Assembly: GCA_016801885.1 (NCBI GenBank)
Contig: JAFBJY010001322.1
Coordinates: forward strand, 62,001 to 126,000
DNA: 64,000 bases
Origin: Toxotes chatareus
Taxonomy: Eukaryota; Chordata; Actinopteri; Toxotidae
Reading direction: 5' to 3'
In this document: piece after piece, positions 1 to 11,096 of the stretch
Layout of the letters: each line of letters begins with the position of its first letter
How positions within the stretch are numbered: the stretch's first letter is position 1
Made by a program: the position numbers and the translations under genes
The notes under the pieces: generated by a model
The model's database searches: none
Seen by the model: only the letters and a program-made list of their open reading frames with translations
What the model was told of the DNA's origin: nothing

Positions 1-1272
1 AATGTGCAAATATTTACGAGATCATATTACTCCTGTATTACCTTCTCTTCATTGGCTCCTGTAAAATCTAGAATTGATTTTAAAATCTTTCTCCTTAAAT
101 TAAGCCCTCAATGGCCAGGCTCCTTCACATTATCCACTAACTGTAACCTAAATGCCGGCCCTCTAACATTGTCCATTGCCAACCCTGTTTGTATTATGTT
201 GCATGTCCTTCTCCTCCTCTCCTCCATTCCCAGCTGTCCTATCTTCCTCCTTTTCCTCCTTTCACCCAGCCCGGCCATCGGCCGGAGGGTCCCCCATATG
301 AGCCGGGTTCTGCTCAAGGTTTCTTCCTGTTAAAGGGAGTTTCTCCTTGCCACTGTCACCTTAAGTGCTTGCTCTGGGGTCAGGCTCTGGGTCTCTGTAA
401 AGCGCTTTGAGACAATTTTGATTGTGGAAGGCGCTATACAAATAAAACTGAATTGAACTGAATATCTCAAAGAGCTGATAGTACCATATTATCCCAACAG
501 ATTGCTTCATTCCCAGAATGCAGGTTTGCTTATGGTTCCCAAAATCTCTAAAAGTAGAATGGGAGGCCGAGCCTTTAGCTATCAGGCCCCTCTCCTATGG
601 AACCAACTGCCAGTTTGGGTTCAGGAAGCAGACACCCTCTCTAATTTTAAAATTAGGCTTAAAATCTTTTTTGTTTGACAAAGCTAATAATTCGTTGTGG
701 TTACAGTCTTACTTATTATGACTAAACCTATAGTTAGCCGCAATTATTTCTATAGACACTGTTATAGTTAAAGATAAAGTTTATAGCAGGGCTGGCTCAG
801 GCAACTGAACCATCCCTTAGTTATGCTGCTATAGGCCTAGGCTGCTGGGGACTTCCCATGATCCTCTGCACACCTCTTCTCTTCTCTCTTTCTGTCCTCA
901 GACCCACCCTCACATTTATTAGCCTTTATTCCATGTTATTAACTCTGTGTCCTCTCTCTCCTGTAGTCCTGTGCTTGTTTCTCTCTGGTCTCTCTTTCTC
1001 TGTACCTTTCTGCAGGTATCTCTGGCTCCGGAGCTGCATGTTTTCTGTCTGTGGTCCTGGCTCCACCCACCTGCTGCTGTTTATTGTATACAATTATCCA
1101 TTTCTAACACATTACTATGTTTAATGTTCCACTCTGCTACAGATACATTTTGGATAAATATTCTATGCAAACTGTAATGTAAATAATTACCAATCATGAC
1201 AGCTTTTTGCTTCTGTGCTCTGTTTCCTATCATAACTGTAATCTGCTGAGCACACATTATCCACTAACTGCA
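1..1272 (+). mobile_element. L2/CR1-type LINE, 3' end, broken by a nested copy
   Basis: Bases 1-127 encode the end of a non-LTR reverse transcriptase ORF (reading ITPV then, after LHW-like decay, PVKSRIDFKI). Reading resumes near 461 with the C-terminal segment ending in a KSFLFDKA-like motif (about 518-700), then a 3' UTR to about 1272, where the copy stops without its usual ATTGA-type tail. The same 3' region occurs on the minus strand at 4290-4875 and 19167-20221, which confirms the repeat identity. The clade (L2/CR1, Jockey superfamily) is assigned from the style of the RT C-terminus and tail, so it is inference. Confidence 0.75.
128..460 (+). mobile_element. Nested 5'-truncated LINE 3' UTR copy
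   Basis: This 333-bp block begins inside the 3' UTR (cattatccactaactg) and ends with the family tail (aaataaaactgaattgaac). It sits inside the ORF of the surrounding LINE, which resumes at about 461. The simplest reading is a short 5'-truncated retrotransposition of the same family into an older copy. No clear target duplication is visible. Confidence 0.6.
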
Positions 1273-1505
1273 GTGGCGGTTCTACATTGAATTACTCCCT
1301 GGGCAAACTCCTCATAGGTTAGCAGGTGGATAAAGAGCTGATATTTCTGCTTCACCGAACAAATCTGTGTTTGATGTTTGGCCCAGTTTTCAAATGCAGG
1401 TGTATTAGTTTGCTGTGAGCTGCAGAGCAAACTGAGAGTTTTGTTCCTTTGATTGTCCTTTCAACACAAATGTTATTTTACTTTTCTTCATTGTTTCCTC
1501 CTCAG

Positions 1506-1678
1506 ACTGAGCAGCTGTAACCTCTCAGAGAGAAGCTGTGAAGCTCTGTCCTCAGTTCTCAGCTCCCAGTCCTCTAGTCTGAGACACCTGGACCTGAGGA
1601 ACAATGACCTGAAGGATTCAGGGTGAAGCTTCTGTCTGCTGGACTGAAGGGTCCACACTGTTCCCTGGAGACTCTCAA
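1506..1678 (+). pseudogene. NLR (NLRC3-like) LRR exon with frameshift
   Basis: The exon follows a polypyrimidine tract and cctcag acceptor. It encodes a fish NLR leucine-rich repeat pair (SCNLSERSCEALSSVL, then LRHLDLRNNDL). It is 173 nt instead of the 174 nt usual for this exon class. One base is missing where a DSGVK-like segment should be (tcagggtgaag), putting TGA in frame. The donor is also weakened (caagtcag instead of a cag/gt type). The copy at 3005-3177 carries the identical lesion, so the break predates the local duplication. In an intact gene this exon would add one LRR pair to the sensor domain. Confidence 0.8.
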
Positions 1679-2399
1679 GTCAGATCAAGTTCTATTTTTT
1701 TCCTTTTTTTTTTTTTTTTTATCTTGCTTCATATTCTGTAGAGCTCACATATATGAACGTCGGCTGACATTCACAAACTCATTTATGCTTTGTTATAATG
1801 TGGTTTAGATTAGACCCACAGCTCTTTACATGCTGACTCTCATTCACCCATTCACACACATTGATGGCAGCCAGCTACCATACAAGGTGCTGGTTTAGCC
1901 TAAGGACACTTGATGTTGAGCTGTGATTAATGGACAAACCTCTTTACCTGCTGAGACACAGCTGCCCTGTACTTACAACTAATAAACAACTTTATCAGAG
2001 GATTCAAACTAAATCAAATCAGACTCTGAGCTTCAGCACATTGAATCTGAATTAAAATAATGGATCCTACATTAAAGAGCCAAGTCTCAGCTTTAATTTG
2101 AGCAGGTTGACATCAGCATAGAAAGAACTGTGTGGGAGATTCAGCCCTTTTAGTGGTTCAAAAGTAACTGGACAAATACACATGAAGTGAAACAAACTCA
2201 TCAGATTTAATTTTTGTGTAAAATCCTTTGCAGTCATTGACTGAAGTATCCATTATTATATTTTAAAGTGAATGTGCTGAGAACCTGAATAACAAAATAT
2301 TTCTAACTGTCCAAATACTTACAGCCTTGACTGTAGATGTATGTTTATTACTGATTGTCATATGTCTTCTTTCGACCCTGGTGTTATAGCAAAGTATAG
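1679..2399. other. Intron/intergenic DNA, no gene seen
   Basis: This contains a T16 tract near 1702 and otherwise unremarkable AT-rich sequence. No long open frame or repeat family is recognised before the LINE fragment that starts near 2400. Confidence 0.5.
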
Positions 2400-2645
2400 A
2401 CCTATATCCACCTTCTTTCACATGCGCAATATCAGTAAGATTAGGAACATTCTGTCTCAGAGTGATGCTGAAAAACTAGTCCATGCATTTGTTACTTCTA
2501 GGCTGGACTACTGTAATTCCTTATTATCAGGATGTCCAGTTAACTCTCTAAAAAGCCTCCAGCTGATCCAAAATGCTGCAGTGAGAGTACTGACTGGAAT
2601 TAGCAAGAGAGATCATATTACTCCTGTATGAGCTGAGAGCCCGAA
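2400..2645 (+). mobile_element. LINE reverse-transcriptase C-terminal fragment
   Basis: The open frame here contains SDAEKLVHAFVTSRLDYCNSL followed by QLIQNAAVRVLTG and HITPV, the conserved thumb/C-terminal block of L2/CR1-type LINE RTs. It stops exactly where the copy at the window start begins (both contain gatcatattactcctgta), so the two pieces look like one element broken and permuted by a local rearrangement. Confidence 0.75.
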
Positions 2646-2816
2646 GAACATAAAATATGCAATGTGCAAATATTTACGACCCTGACTCTACACATCTTTC
2701 TTTTACTGATTGTATCATATTTAACTGCCATGTGTCCAACTTGTTGAGAATAAAACAGAAAGGATTTGAACCAGAGCCAATGAAAGATGATCATCAATAT
2801 AGAAACTCCTTATTGG

Positions 2817-3200
2817 TTAGCAGGTGGATAAAGAGCTGATATTTCTGTTTCACTGAACAAATATGTGTTTGATGTTTGGCCCAGTTTTCAAATGCAGGTC
2901 TGTTAGTTGGCAGTGAGCTGCAGAGCAAACTGAGAGTTTTGTTCCTTTGATTGTCCTTTCAACACAAATGTTATTTGAATTTTTCTTCATTGTTTCCTCT
3001 TTAGACTGAGCAGCTGTAACCTCTCAGAGAGAAGCTGTGAAGCTCTGTCCTCAGTTCTAAGCTCCCAGTCCTCTAGTCTGAGACACCTGGACCTGAGGAA
3101 CAATGACCTGAAGGATTCAGGGTGAAGCTTCTGTCTGCTGGACTGGAGAGTCCACACTGTACCCTGGAGACTCTCAGGTCAGATCAAGTTCCAGTTTGTT
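2817..3200 (+). repeat. Direct duplication of 1318-1700 (NLR intron plus LRR exon)
   Basis: The segment from ttagcaggtggataaagagc through the LRR exon matches 1318-1700 almost base for base. The related minus-strand copy at 45290-45560 is the same intron-exon block in the second NLR locus. This shows exon duplication inside the NLR cluster. Confidence 0.8.
3005..3177 (+). pseudogene. NLR LRR exon, second copy with the same frameshift
   Basis: Acceptor tttag, donor cag/gtcag. The encoded LRR is the same type as 1506-1678 (SCNLSERSCEALSS, LRHLDLRNNDL), is also 173 nt, and has the same missing base before GVKLL. The splice sites look usable, so a transcript could include it but would shift frame. 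It lies upstream of the intact LRR exon at 3817 in the same orientation. Confidence 0.8.
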
Positions 3201-3514
3201 TGAAATGACTGAAGATATTTATTAAGTCCATCAATGTTGACTTTAGCGAGGCCCATATCTAATGATTTTCACAGTTTAAACAATCTTTGAGTTTTTCAGT
3301 CTGTTTTGTTTTTATCCAGCTTCAAATTCTGTAGAGCTCATATATATGAACTCTGACTGAGATACACAAGCTCATCTATGCTTTGTTCTAATGTGGCTTA
3401 GACGATAGTATGTCAGTGTTAATGACATTAGTAAAAACGATGTCAGAAAAATTCTCAGACAACCTTTTTTTTTCCACTATGAAACCAATATTGCAACTTA
3501 ATACTAAGTATTCA

Positions 3515-3573
3515 TGGGTGAAGCTTCTGTCTACTGCACTGCAGAGTCCACACTGTACCCTGGAGACTCTCAG
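3515..3573 (+). pseudogene. 3' stub of an NLR LRR exon
   Basis: Only the last ~59 bases of the LRR exon type are present (gtgaagcttctgtctactgc ... gagactctcag/gtcac). The 5' two-thirds is replaced by unrelated sequence. A donor-like gtcac follows. It is not usable as an exon because no acceptor precedes it. Confidence 0.65.
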
Positions 3574-3816
3574 GTCACGATCCATCAAACTGTTTAGCTG
3601 ATGATTTGCTCATATCTGATTTACACCAGTGGATAAACAGCCAACTTGTGCAGGATTGTTCAAAGCAAATTTTACTAAAGTTCAGCAGAACTTTCTCGGA
3701 ATTTGTCTTGAATACATTAAACCTGGACCAAACTGGAAAAGAACCAAAACAAAAATATAAACAAGCAGGTGTTGACAGAGGATTCCCGTGTGGTGTGATG
3801 TTATGTGTGTCTGCAG

Positions 3817-3990
3817 GCTGTCAGGATGTCTGATCACAGAGGAAGGCTGTGCATCTCTGGCCTCAGCTCTGAGCTCCAACCCCTCCCATCTGAGAGAGCT
3901 GGACCTGAGCTACAATCATCCAGGAGACTCAGGAATGAAGCTGCTGTCTGCTGGACTGGAGGATCCACACTGGAGACTGGACACCCTCAG
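3817..3990 (+). CDS. NLR (NLRC3-like) LRR exon, intact
   Basis: Preceded by gtgtctgcag and followed by gtatgg, the exon is exactly 174 nt and open throughout. It encodes a leucine-rich repeat pair: LSGCLITEEGCASLASAL, then LRELDLSYNHPGDSGMKL and LLSAGLEDP. In fish NLR proteins such exons build the C-terminal LRR sensor after the cytosolic NACHT ATPase. It is the last LRR exon before the B30.2 exons at 5341-6063 on the same strand, which suits an LRR-B30.2 gene 3' end. The NACHT part is not seen on this strand, so it would lie left of the window or be lost. Confidence 0.85.
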
Positions 3991-4289
3991 GTATGGAGAG
4001 GCCTGCTGCAGCCACAGACAGTGTGTGATAGAGGAGGAAGAGCTGGAAATATTTAGTGTGTCACAGCTGATGACAGATCTCTACAGAAGTGCTTTGAATT
4101 CAACAACAACACAAAGAGGGGTTTTCTTTAATTCTGACTTCAGTATCTCATCATGACTCACTGTGTCATATTTAAGAGAAAATATGTGACAATCATTAAA
4201 TCAGGTGTGGTCAGCTGTTTTCTGTGACCTGAGCAAGACTTTCTCAGACTGGATTTCAGGCTGCACCAGCACAAAGCCAGCATGGAAAC

Positions 4290-4875
4290 ATTCAATTCAA
4301 TTCAATTTTATTCATATAGTGCCTTCCACAATCAAAATTGTCTCAAAGCGCTTTACAGAGACCCAGAGCCTGACCCCAGAATAACCACTTAAGGTGACAG
4401 TGGCAAGATAAAACTCCTTTTAACAGAAAGAAAGCTTGAGCAGATCCCGGCTCATATGGGGGACCCTCCTGCCGATGGCCGGGCTGGGTGAAAGGAGGAA
4501 AAGGAGGAAGCTGGGACTGGAGGAGAGAAGGAGCAGAACATGCAGCATAATAAAACAGGGTTGGCAATGGACAATGTTAGAGGGCCAGCATTTAGATTAC
4601 AGTTAGTGAACAGTTAGTGGATAATGTGTGCTCAGCATATTACAGTTATGATAGGAGACAGAGCACAGAAGCAAAAAGCTGTCATGATTGGTAATTATTT
4701 ACATTACAGTCTGCATAGAATATTAATCCAATATTTATCTGTAGCAGAATGGAACATTAAACATGTGTTAGAAATGGACCATTGTAAACAATAAACAGCA
4801 GCAGGTTGGTGGACCATAGAACATGCAGCTCCGGAGCCAGAGATACCTGCAGAAAGGTACAGAGATAGAGAGAAG
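4290..4875 (-). mobile_element. L2/CR1-type LINE 3' UTR with tail
   Basis: On the minus strand this reads from the region before the 3' UTR to the tail; on the plus strand it begins ttcaattcaattcaatttta. It contains the family's 3' hallmark agcgctttgagacaattttg (reverse complement). It lies in the intron between the intact LRR exon and the B30.2 linker exon of the first NLR gene, against the gene's direction. Confidence 0.85.
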
Positions 4876-5340
4876 CATTTGAGCTGCAGCTGGTTGAACT
4901 GCTCCTGAACCAACAGAGCCACTTTGAGCACTCAGAGTGCTTTCACCACAACAACCCCAAAGACTTTAGATACCTGTTCAGTGCTGACACACTAATAATA
5001 ACATCCCAACAATAATAAGACCATCTACACTCCTCAGAGACATTCATCTGCCAGTGTCTCAAACCAAGGAGGAAATGAAATCAGGTCTCTGATCTTGTCA
5101 TTCTGAAATCTTTTGTTGTGTCTGACACCAAAAGTGATATCAAATGGAGAAGACAAATGGTGAAATCTTTCCTCCATGTCACCTCCCTGCTCCGTATAAT
5201 TCCAGGATAAGGACTCCAGGTCCTTTGTCTCTTTGCTGAATAAACAGAATAATCAAACCATCTGTGTATGAGAGCCATGTAATGTCCATGTTTGCATGCT
5301 GAAAGAGAACGTGCTGGTCTGACCCCCCTCCTCCTTTCAG

Positions 5341-5387
5341 GGTGGAGCCTGGTGGAGTCCGATGGTGGAGACCAGGTCTGAGGAAGT
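5341..5387 (+). CDS. NLR linker exon before B30.2
   Basis: A 47-nt exon between ctcctttcag and gtaagtg. Read in the phase required by the next exon it ends RWWRPGLRKY. Fish NLR-B30.2 genes have a similar short exon before the SPRY exon, ending in a GLRKY-type peptide. It joins in phase to 5516 (its final t completes a Tyr codon with the first two bases of the B30.2 exon). Confidence 0.7.
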
Positions 5388-5515
5388 GTAAGTGTGATTT
5401 TCATTTGATTCCTGAAAACAAAGCAGCTCACTTTCAACCATCTTCAAAGTGTCAATCAATGATCAGGTGATAGATCAATAACTGCAGCTGTGTTGTGTCT
5501 TCTTCTCTCCATCAG

Positions 5516-6063
5516 ATTTCTGTGAACTCACCGTCAACACAAACACAGTAAACAGAAAGATCAAACTGTCTGACAACAACAGGAAGGTGACACATGTGGA
5601 GGAGGATCAGTCATATCCTGATCATCCAGACAGATTTGACCAGTGTCCTCAGCTGCTGTGTAGTAATGGTCTGACTGGTCGCTGTTACTGGGAGGTCGAG
5701 TGGAGAGAAAGGGTTTATATATCAGTGAGTTACAGAGGAATCAGAAGGAAAGGAAACAGAGAAAACTGTTTGTTTGGATGGAACGATCAGTCCTGGAGAC
5801 TGTTCTGCTCTGATGGTGGTTACTCTGTTTGGCACAATAACACAATGACACCTGTCTCCTCCTCCTCCTCTTCATCATCTTCCTCTGTCTCTCATAGAGT
5901 AGCAGTGTATGTGGACTGTCCTGCTGGCTCTCTGTCCTTCTACAGAGTCTCCTCTGACTCACTGATCCACCTCTACACCTTCAAAACCACATTCACTGAA
6001 CCTCTGTATCCTGGGTTTGGGTTCTGGTTGCCTGGTTCCTCCGTGTCTCTGTGTAGAGTATAG
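5516..6063 (+). CDS. B30.2 (PRY-SPRY) terminal exon of an NLR gene
   Basis: After a ctctccatcag acceptor the frame is open to a TAG at 6061-6063, about 181 residues, a normal size for a fish NLR B30.2 domain. PRY comes first (CELTVNTNTVNRKIKLSDNN, residues 2-21). SPRY hallmarks follow: YPDHPDRFD, CYWEVEW (residues 56-62), DISVSYRG-like ISVSYRGI, and the LDY-type motif VYVDCPAGSLSFY. The B30.2 fold is a ligand-binding module; in NLRs it caps the LRR end of the cytosolic sensor. A run of about ten serines (5857-5885, TCC/TCT repeats) expands the variable loop between the two SPRY halves. The gene is on the same strand as the intact LRR exon at 3817. TRIM or butyrophilin origin is possible, but the sequence style and LRR neighbours favour NLR. 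Confidence 0.9.
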
Positions 6064-7585
6064 CAGAGAGAGTCTCCTCCTAGAGAAACTCTCACTGTTG
6101 AACAGATAGTTCAGTCTGTACATATCTGTCTCTTTCACTCACACACACCTTTTCAAATTCATGTTAAAGCAGTTTATTTGTTAAACTCTTCTAAACGATT
6201 CCTTGTAAACTTCTTCCTCTTCCAGTCCTTTAAAGATGGAAGCTATGACTGTTGCTGACTTTTACTTTTTTAAGATTCTAATCACTTTAAATCCTTTCAC
6301 ATTAAAAGCCTCATTGTGAACATCAGTGTTTTGTCTTTCTCTGAATCTTGGGACAGCTGAGTAAGTAAGTAAAATGCTGCCACAGTTTATCTGAAAGATC
6401 TGAGAAAAAACAAAGATAGAAACTGTCTTTCAGAGGTTCACAGAGCTAGAAAGCTCCTGACTACTCTGAAGAGTTTGAGCCTCGATTCTATGAATTTTAA
6501 ATGTCAACTAACTAAATAAATAAATGTAATACATCCAATAAAAAATCATTTTTATTGGATATATCCTGTGTCACATTTGTTGGCATTTTACACAGTGCAC
6601 AGCCTCCATTAAATTCTTTTTTACAGTGTTTTTCCTGATAATCAATGTTAGAATTTTTTACAGTGCATCTCCTATTTATCATTTTACAGTGATCCTTTTA
6701 GTTGTCACATTTTTACAGTATATCTGCTTTTACTGAAAACATGGATGGAATAATACATGGAACATTATTCAAACTATGACCAGTCCTCATCTTCCTTTAG
6801 ATGTCATCAATACTGATTGGTACATATTGATCCTAATAATCAGTGTGAGACCTGTTGGACACTGGAGGGCAGAAGACTCCTGTTCAGTCAACACTAAAGA
6901 CTGTGAAGCAACAATAAACAAAACAAATCCGACAATCAGTCAATAAACATGTTTACATGTGTTGATGGAAAAATGTGGGGGGTTGAAGAACTGCATGAGG
7001 AGAAGGAGCCTCAGGGAAACTGATGAGACTCTGGAGGATTCTCACTCTATTTCATTTGTGTTTAGGTGAATTTGATGAATAATATAAAGAGATCAGTGGG
7101 GTGTCTTGCATTGTAGACTCTGAGCTGGACCACAGAGGAGCATCTGAATTTCATCTGTGAATCCAAACACTGTGGTTGAAGAGATTATAAAGTCACTTTG
7201 AGAGAGCCTGTCACCAAGTGGGGGCATTGGAGCATTGTTTGCCCCCATTACACCCCTACACCTCCAAGAATGACTTTTCAAGTAAAAGAAGAAAATGAGA
7301 TACATTAACAGTCTGTGTGTTCACTGCAGAATGTGAAAAACCTTCAGGAGCACTGAGGAAAGTTTTCACTGTTTGTTGATGCACGTCAGACACAGCTGAG
7401 GAGGCCAAAAGTAGAGGTGGTGAGGCTGCAGCTACCCCCCCCCCTCCAGGTGGCTGAGGTGTATTATTGTCACACAAATATGGGTTTTCTTTTAGTTTAG
7501 GAAGTAAAAAAAAAGATGGCTGGAGTCACAATAGTATTTGAGCGGTATTTATTTACAGGCAAAAAAAAATTCTACCAGAAAGTAG
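6064..7585. other. 3' flank of the NLR gene, no gene seen
   Basis: This starts as the likely 3' UTR of the B30.2 gene; attaaa/aataaa-type signals occur near 6301 and 6514. At 6585-6720 a ttttacagtg motif recurs about five times at roughly 30-base spacing. A c10-like tract lies near 7434. No coding potential is recognised. Confidence 0.5.
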
Positions 7586-8330
7586 TGATGGGCAAATGAT
7601 ACTGATGCTTTGCAGCTTGTGTCACTCTTCCTTAAGTGGAGTGATTCGAAATGCTGTCAATGACGTTCAAAGCTTCGAACATGCCCCAAAGAAAGCTTGT
7701 TCAAGAGGTCAAAACCAGGTGGAACAGCACTTAGGCTTTATCCATAGGCTTTATGAGCAGAGAGAACCTTTAGGGGCAGCCCTGGCATCACTTAGCACTG
7801 ACATAGTGCCTTTCACTGCTGATGACTATGCAGCAACCAACCACTGCCTGACAGTTTTAAGGCCATTCTATCAGACAACTGTTGAGCTTTCTGAGGAAAG
7901 GACAGTGTCGGGGTCAAAGGCAATTCCTATAGCCAAAATGCTGAGACATGTAATTTCTGCCGAATGTGCCCAAATGGCTCCTTGTATTGGTGCCACGCTT
8001 GCCAAACTATTTGAAAACTAATTTGAATGAAAAATTTAGTGGCTTGGAAAAGGTGGACTCCTGTCTGTGGCCACCATCTTGGATCCATGGTTTAAACAGG
8101 CTGGCTTTACTAATCAAAGCAATGCTCAGGCTCCTATAGAAAGGCTGACATGAGAGTGTGCCAGTCTTAATGATGGGGTGGCAGAAGATGTGCCACTGGA
8201 GACTGCAACAACATCTGCCAGTGCTGGTGAAGAAAATTACAACTTCTGGGTTTTACTGGACAACTACGTGAGAGTCTCAACACCACACCAGCAGTGCATC
8301 TGCCAGCGCTGCAGTGGAGATCCAGAGGTA
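7586..8330 (+). pseudogene. hAT transposase, middle part (degenerate)
   Basis: A frame at 7596-8021 encodes a central segment of a hAT-superfamily transposase (ZBED-like), with LRPFYQTTVELSEERTVSGS and KAIPIAKMLRHV. Reading continues in other frames to about 8330 (GEENYNFWVLLDNYV), so frameshifts are present. The BED zinc finger and N-terminal part are missing: the coding piece starts only a few bases after a hAT-like end (agtgatgggcaaatg near 7584). The C-terminal dimerisation segment reappears at 11930-12052 beyond the inserted Gypsy-1. A cut-and-paste DNA transposon remnant, not a host gene. Confidence 0.75.
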
Positions 8331-8499
8331 TGCATGTTGATTACTGTTGAGACATCAGTTGTTTTATTCAGTCATTCATTGTCTTTAACGCTGAGTCTAT
8401 GAAACAGGCCAGGACCCAAATGCAGACTGGTGAGCAGATTTGAACAGTTTATTCACAATAGTCCAAAACAACAGAAAAGACAAGAGAGAGGAGGGATTC

Positions 8500-10909
8500 C
8501 AGGGCGGCGAGGCAGGGTCGGCAGTAATGGTGGACTTGAAGGCTGAGACCGGAGTTTGGGTAAGGGGATGAAGTGAGCTGCCTTGGAGAACTGGTCAACC
8601 ATGGTGAGGATGGTGGTGAGCCAGTTACAAAGTCTACCGATATGTGGGGCCAGGGGAGATGTGGTATGGACAAAGGAAGAAGTTCTCCAGAAGGGGAACG
8701 ATGGCTGGATTTGTTCTTGGAGCATGCGGGACAGGCCATAATGTAATCATGAGTGTCGGATTCTAGAGTGGGCCACCAGAAGTGACTACGGAGGAGGAAG
8801 AGGGTTCTTTTGATACCTGGGCGGCAGAATAGCTTGGAATTATGGGCCCATTGAAGGACAGAGGAGCGGACGGACTGGGGAACAAAGTGCCTGCCAGGGG
8901 GACCCGTACCCAGATCTGGCTCCTCCAGCAGAGCAGCACGCAATTCAGTCATGAAAGGCCAGGTTAAGGCTCCTCTGACGCAGGAAAGTTGGCAAAACGG
9001 TGTCAGGAGTGGATGGTTCAGCTTCAGAGTCAAACTGGCAGGAAAGAGCGTCAGGTTTGACATTCTTAGAGCCAGGTCGATAAGTGATGGTGAATCTGAA
9101 GCGACCAAAGAATAGGGCCCATCTAGCCTGGCGAGAGTTTAGTCTCTTAGCAGACTGTAGGTACGCTAAGTTTTTATGGTCAGTCCACACCACAAACAGC
9201 TGCTCAGGGCCTTCCAGCCAATGTCACCACTCTTCCAAAGCCAACTTCACTGCCAGGAGTTCTCTGTTGCCAACATCATAGTTGTGCTCTGCAGAGACGG
9301 CGAGAGAAGTAAGCACAGGGATGTAGTTTTTGTTCCGCAGTGGAGCATTGAGAGAGAATGGCCCCTACCCCCACATCAGAGGTGTGTCACCTCAACCACG
9401 AACTGTCAGGCAGGGTCAGGTTGGGTCAGGATGGGAGCGGAGGTGAACAGCCTCTGAAGTTCTGTGGACGCCTGCTCCACCTCAGATGTCCACTGGAAGG
9501 AATAGATGTAGAGGTTAACCCAGTTAAGGGTGCAGCAACAGTGCTATAATTCCAAATGAAGCGTTGGTAAAAGTTAGCAAACCCCAAAAATCTCTGTAGC
9601 TGCTTACGAGGGCCACTCGAACACCACTTGCACCTTGCTGGGGACAGCTTGCATCTGGCCACCCTTTATGATGAAGCCCAGGAAGGAGATGGTGTCAACG
9701 TGGAATTCGCACTTCTCAGCCTTGACATATAAGCGGTTCTCCATCAACCTCTGGAGACACGCCATTCACCAAAATGGCTGGCACATTAGTTAGGCCGAAA
9801 GGCATGACCAAATGCTCAAAATGGCCGAGAGGGGTGTTGAAGGCCGCCTCTTCCACTCATCCCCTCTCGGATCCTTACCAGGTGGTAGGCGTCTTGTAGT
9901 TCCAACTTGGAGAAGAGGGTAGAGCTGTGAAGGGCCTCGAATGCAGAGGAGATGGGGGCAGAGGCTATTTGTTTTTAATGGTGATATTGTTGAGTTCTTT
10001 GTAATCGATGCAGGGATGGAGTGTCTGATCTTTCTTTTGTACGAAGAAAAACCCTGCCCCCAGGGGAGAGGAAGAAGGCCGGATAATCCCTGCCTTAAGA
10101 GAGTCATGAATATAGGTTTCCATGGCCTCTCTCTCGGCTTTTAGACATATTGTAAAGTCGGCCGGAGGGGAGCGTGGAACCAGGTAACAAGTCTATTAAG
10201 CAATCATAGGGTCTGTGAGGAGGCAGGGACAGAGCCTTGATTTACTGAAGACCTCGCTGAGATCATGGTACTGTGGGGGGGGGGTATGGATGACAGGTCT
10301 TGAAGAGGAGTGACATCTGTAGTGGGAGCCCTTCCTGAAGGTGGTAAAGCAGAGTTTAAACAGTTTTGGTGACAGTGCACAGACCAGTTAGTAATTTTAC
10401 CCGCTGCCCAGTCGATGTGTGGATTGTGGAGTTTCAGCCAAGGGAAGCCTAGAACCAGGGGGGTTTTGGGGCAGAGAAACCAAAAAACTGATATATTCAT
10501 GATGGTTACCGGATAGGATTAGGTGAAGGGGTTCAGTCTGGTGGGTTATTTTGTCCAGGTACTTGCCGTTTAGTGCACAAACTGGGATGGATCCAGAGAG
10601 GGATGTGTCTTAATTCATGCCTGACGTACCAGCTCTGCGTCCCAAATAGTTCTGCTCTACTCCAGAGTCAATCAGTGCGCTGAGTGGAAGAGTCTGACTG
10701 AGCTGCAAAGAAGCCCGGATTTGTAATCTAGGGAGATTTTGTGATGTTGAGGAGTTATTGCCCACCAGACTCCTTAAATGCACTGGTGAGCAGCCGAGTT
10801 TGGGTGAATGGGACAGGAGGAGATTGTCACTTGCCTTTAGCCGTCGTGAGGCACTCTTCGGGGTTAGTCGAGTCCGACCCAATTGCATGGGTTCCTGGGA
10901 GAGGGTCAA
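8500..10909 (-). pseudogene. Gypsy-1 pol remnants: protease, RT, RNase H, integrase start
   Basis: In minus-strand order: a protease-like ALIDSG near 10670; LGFPWLKLHNPHIDWA (10400s); a broken RT N-terminus near 9900-10080; then VMPFGLTN at about 9800, which jumps directly to the segment after the catalytic box. The YxDD motif is absent, so RT could not work. RNase H tether QLQRFLGFANFYQRFI (9560s), RNase H WTDHKNLAYL (9180s), and integrase zinc-binding H...H...CPAC (8725-8860) follow. The first catalytic Asp (ISVDFVTG) is present, but the rest of the core is lost. Many frame changes and stops show an old copy. Confidence 0.8.
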
Positions 10910-11096
10910 GGAGGCTGAGCAGGGGAACGAGAAGTATTAGTCTTGAACCAGGTTAACTGACTTACTGGGAGCTGGAATGTGACTGAACTGAGGGGAAGAC
11001 CGGCAGTGCGCTTGGGTCTCCTCTCTCTACGCCGGGAATCTAGGTGGATGGTAAGACAAATCAGTTCATTCAATGTTACAGGTTCATCTCTGGCAG

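Noticed and set aside
4876..5340. Extra NLR exon between the LINE and the B30.2 linker exon
   Set aside because: Sequence such as ctgaaccaacagagccactt looks exon-like, but no open frame joins the flanking exons in phase.
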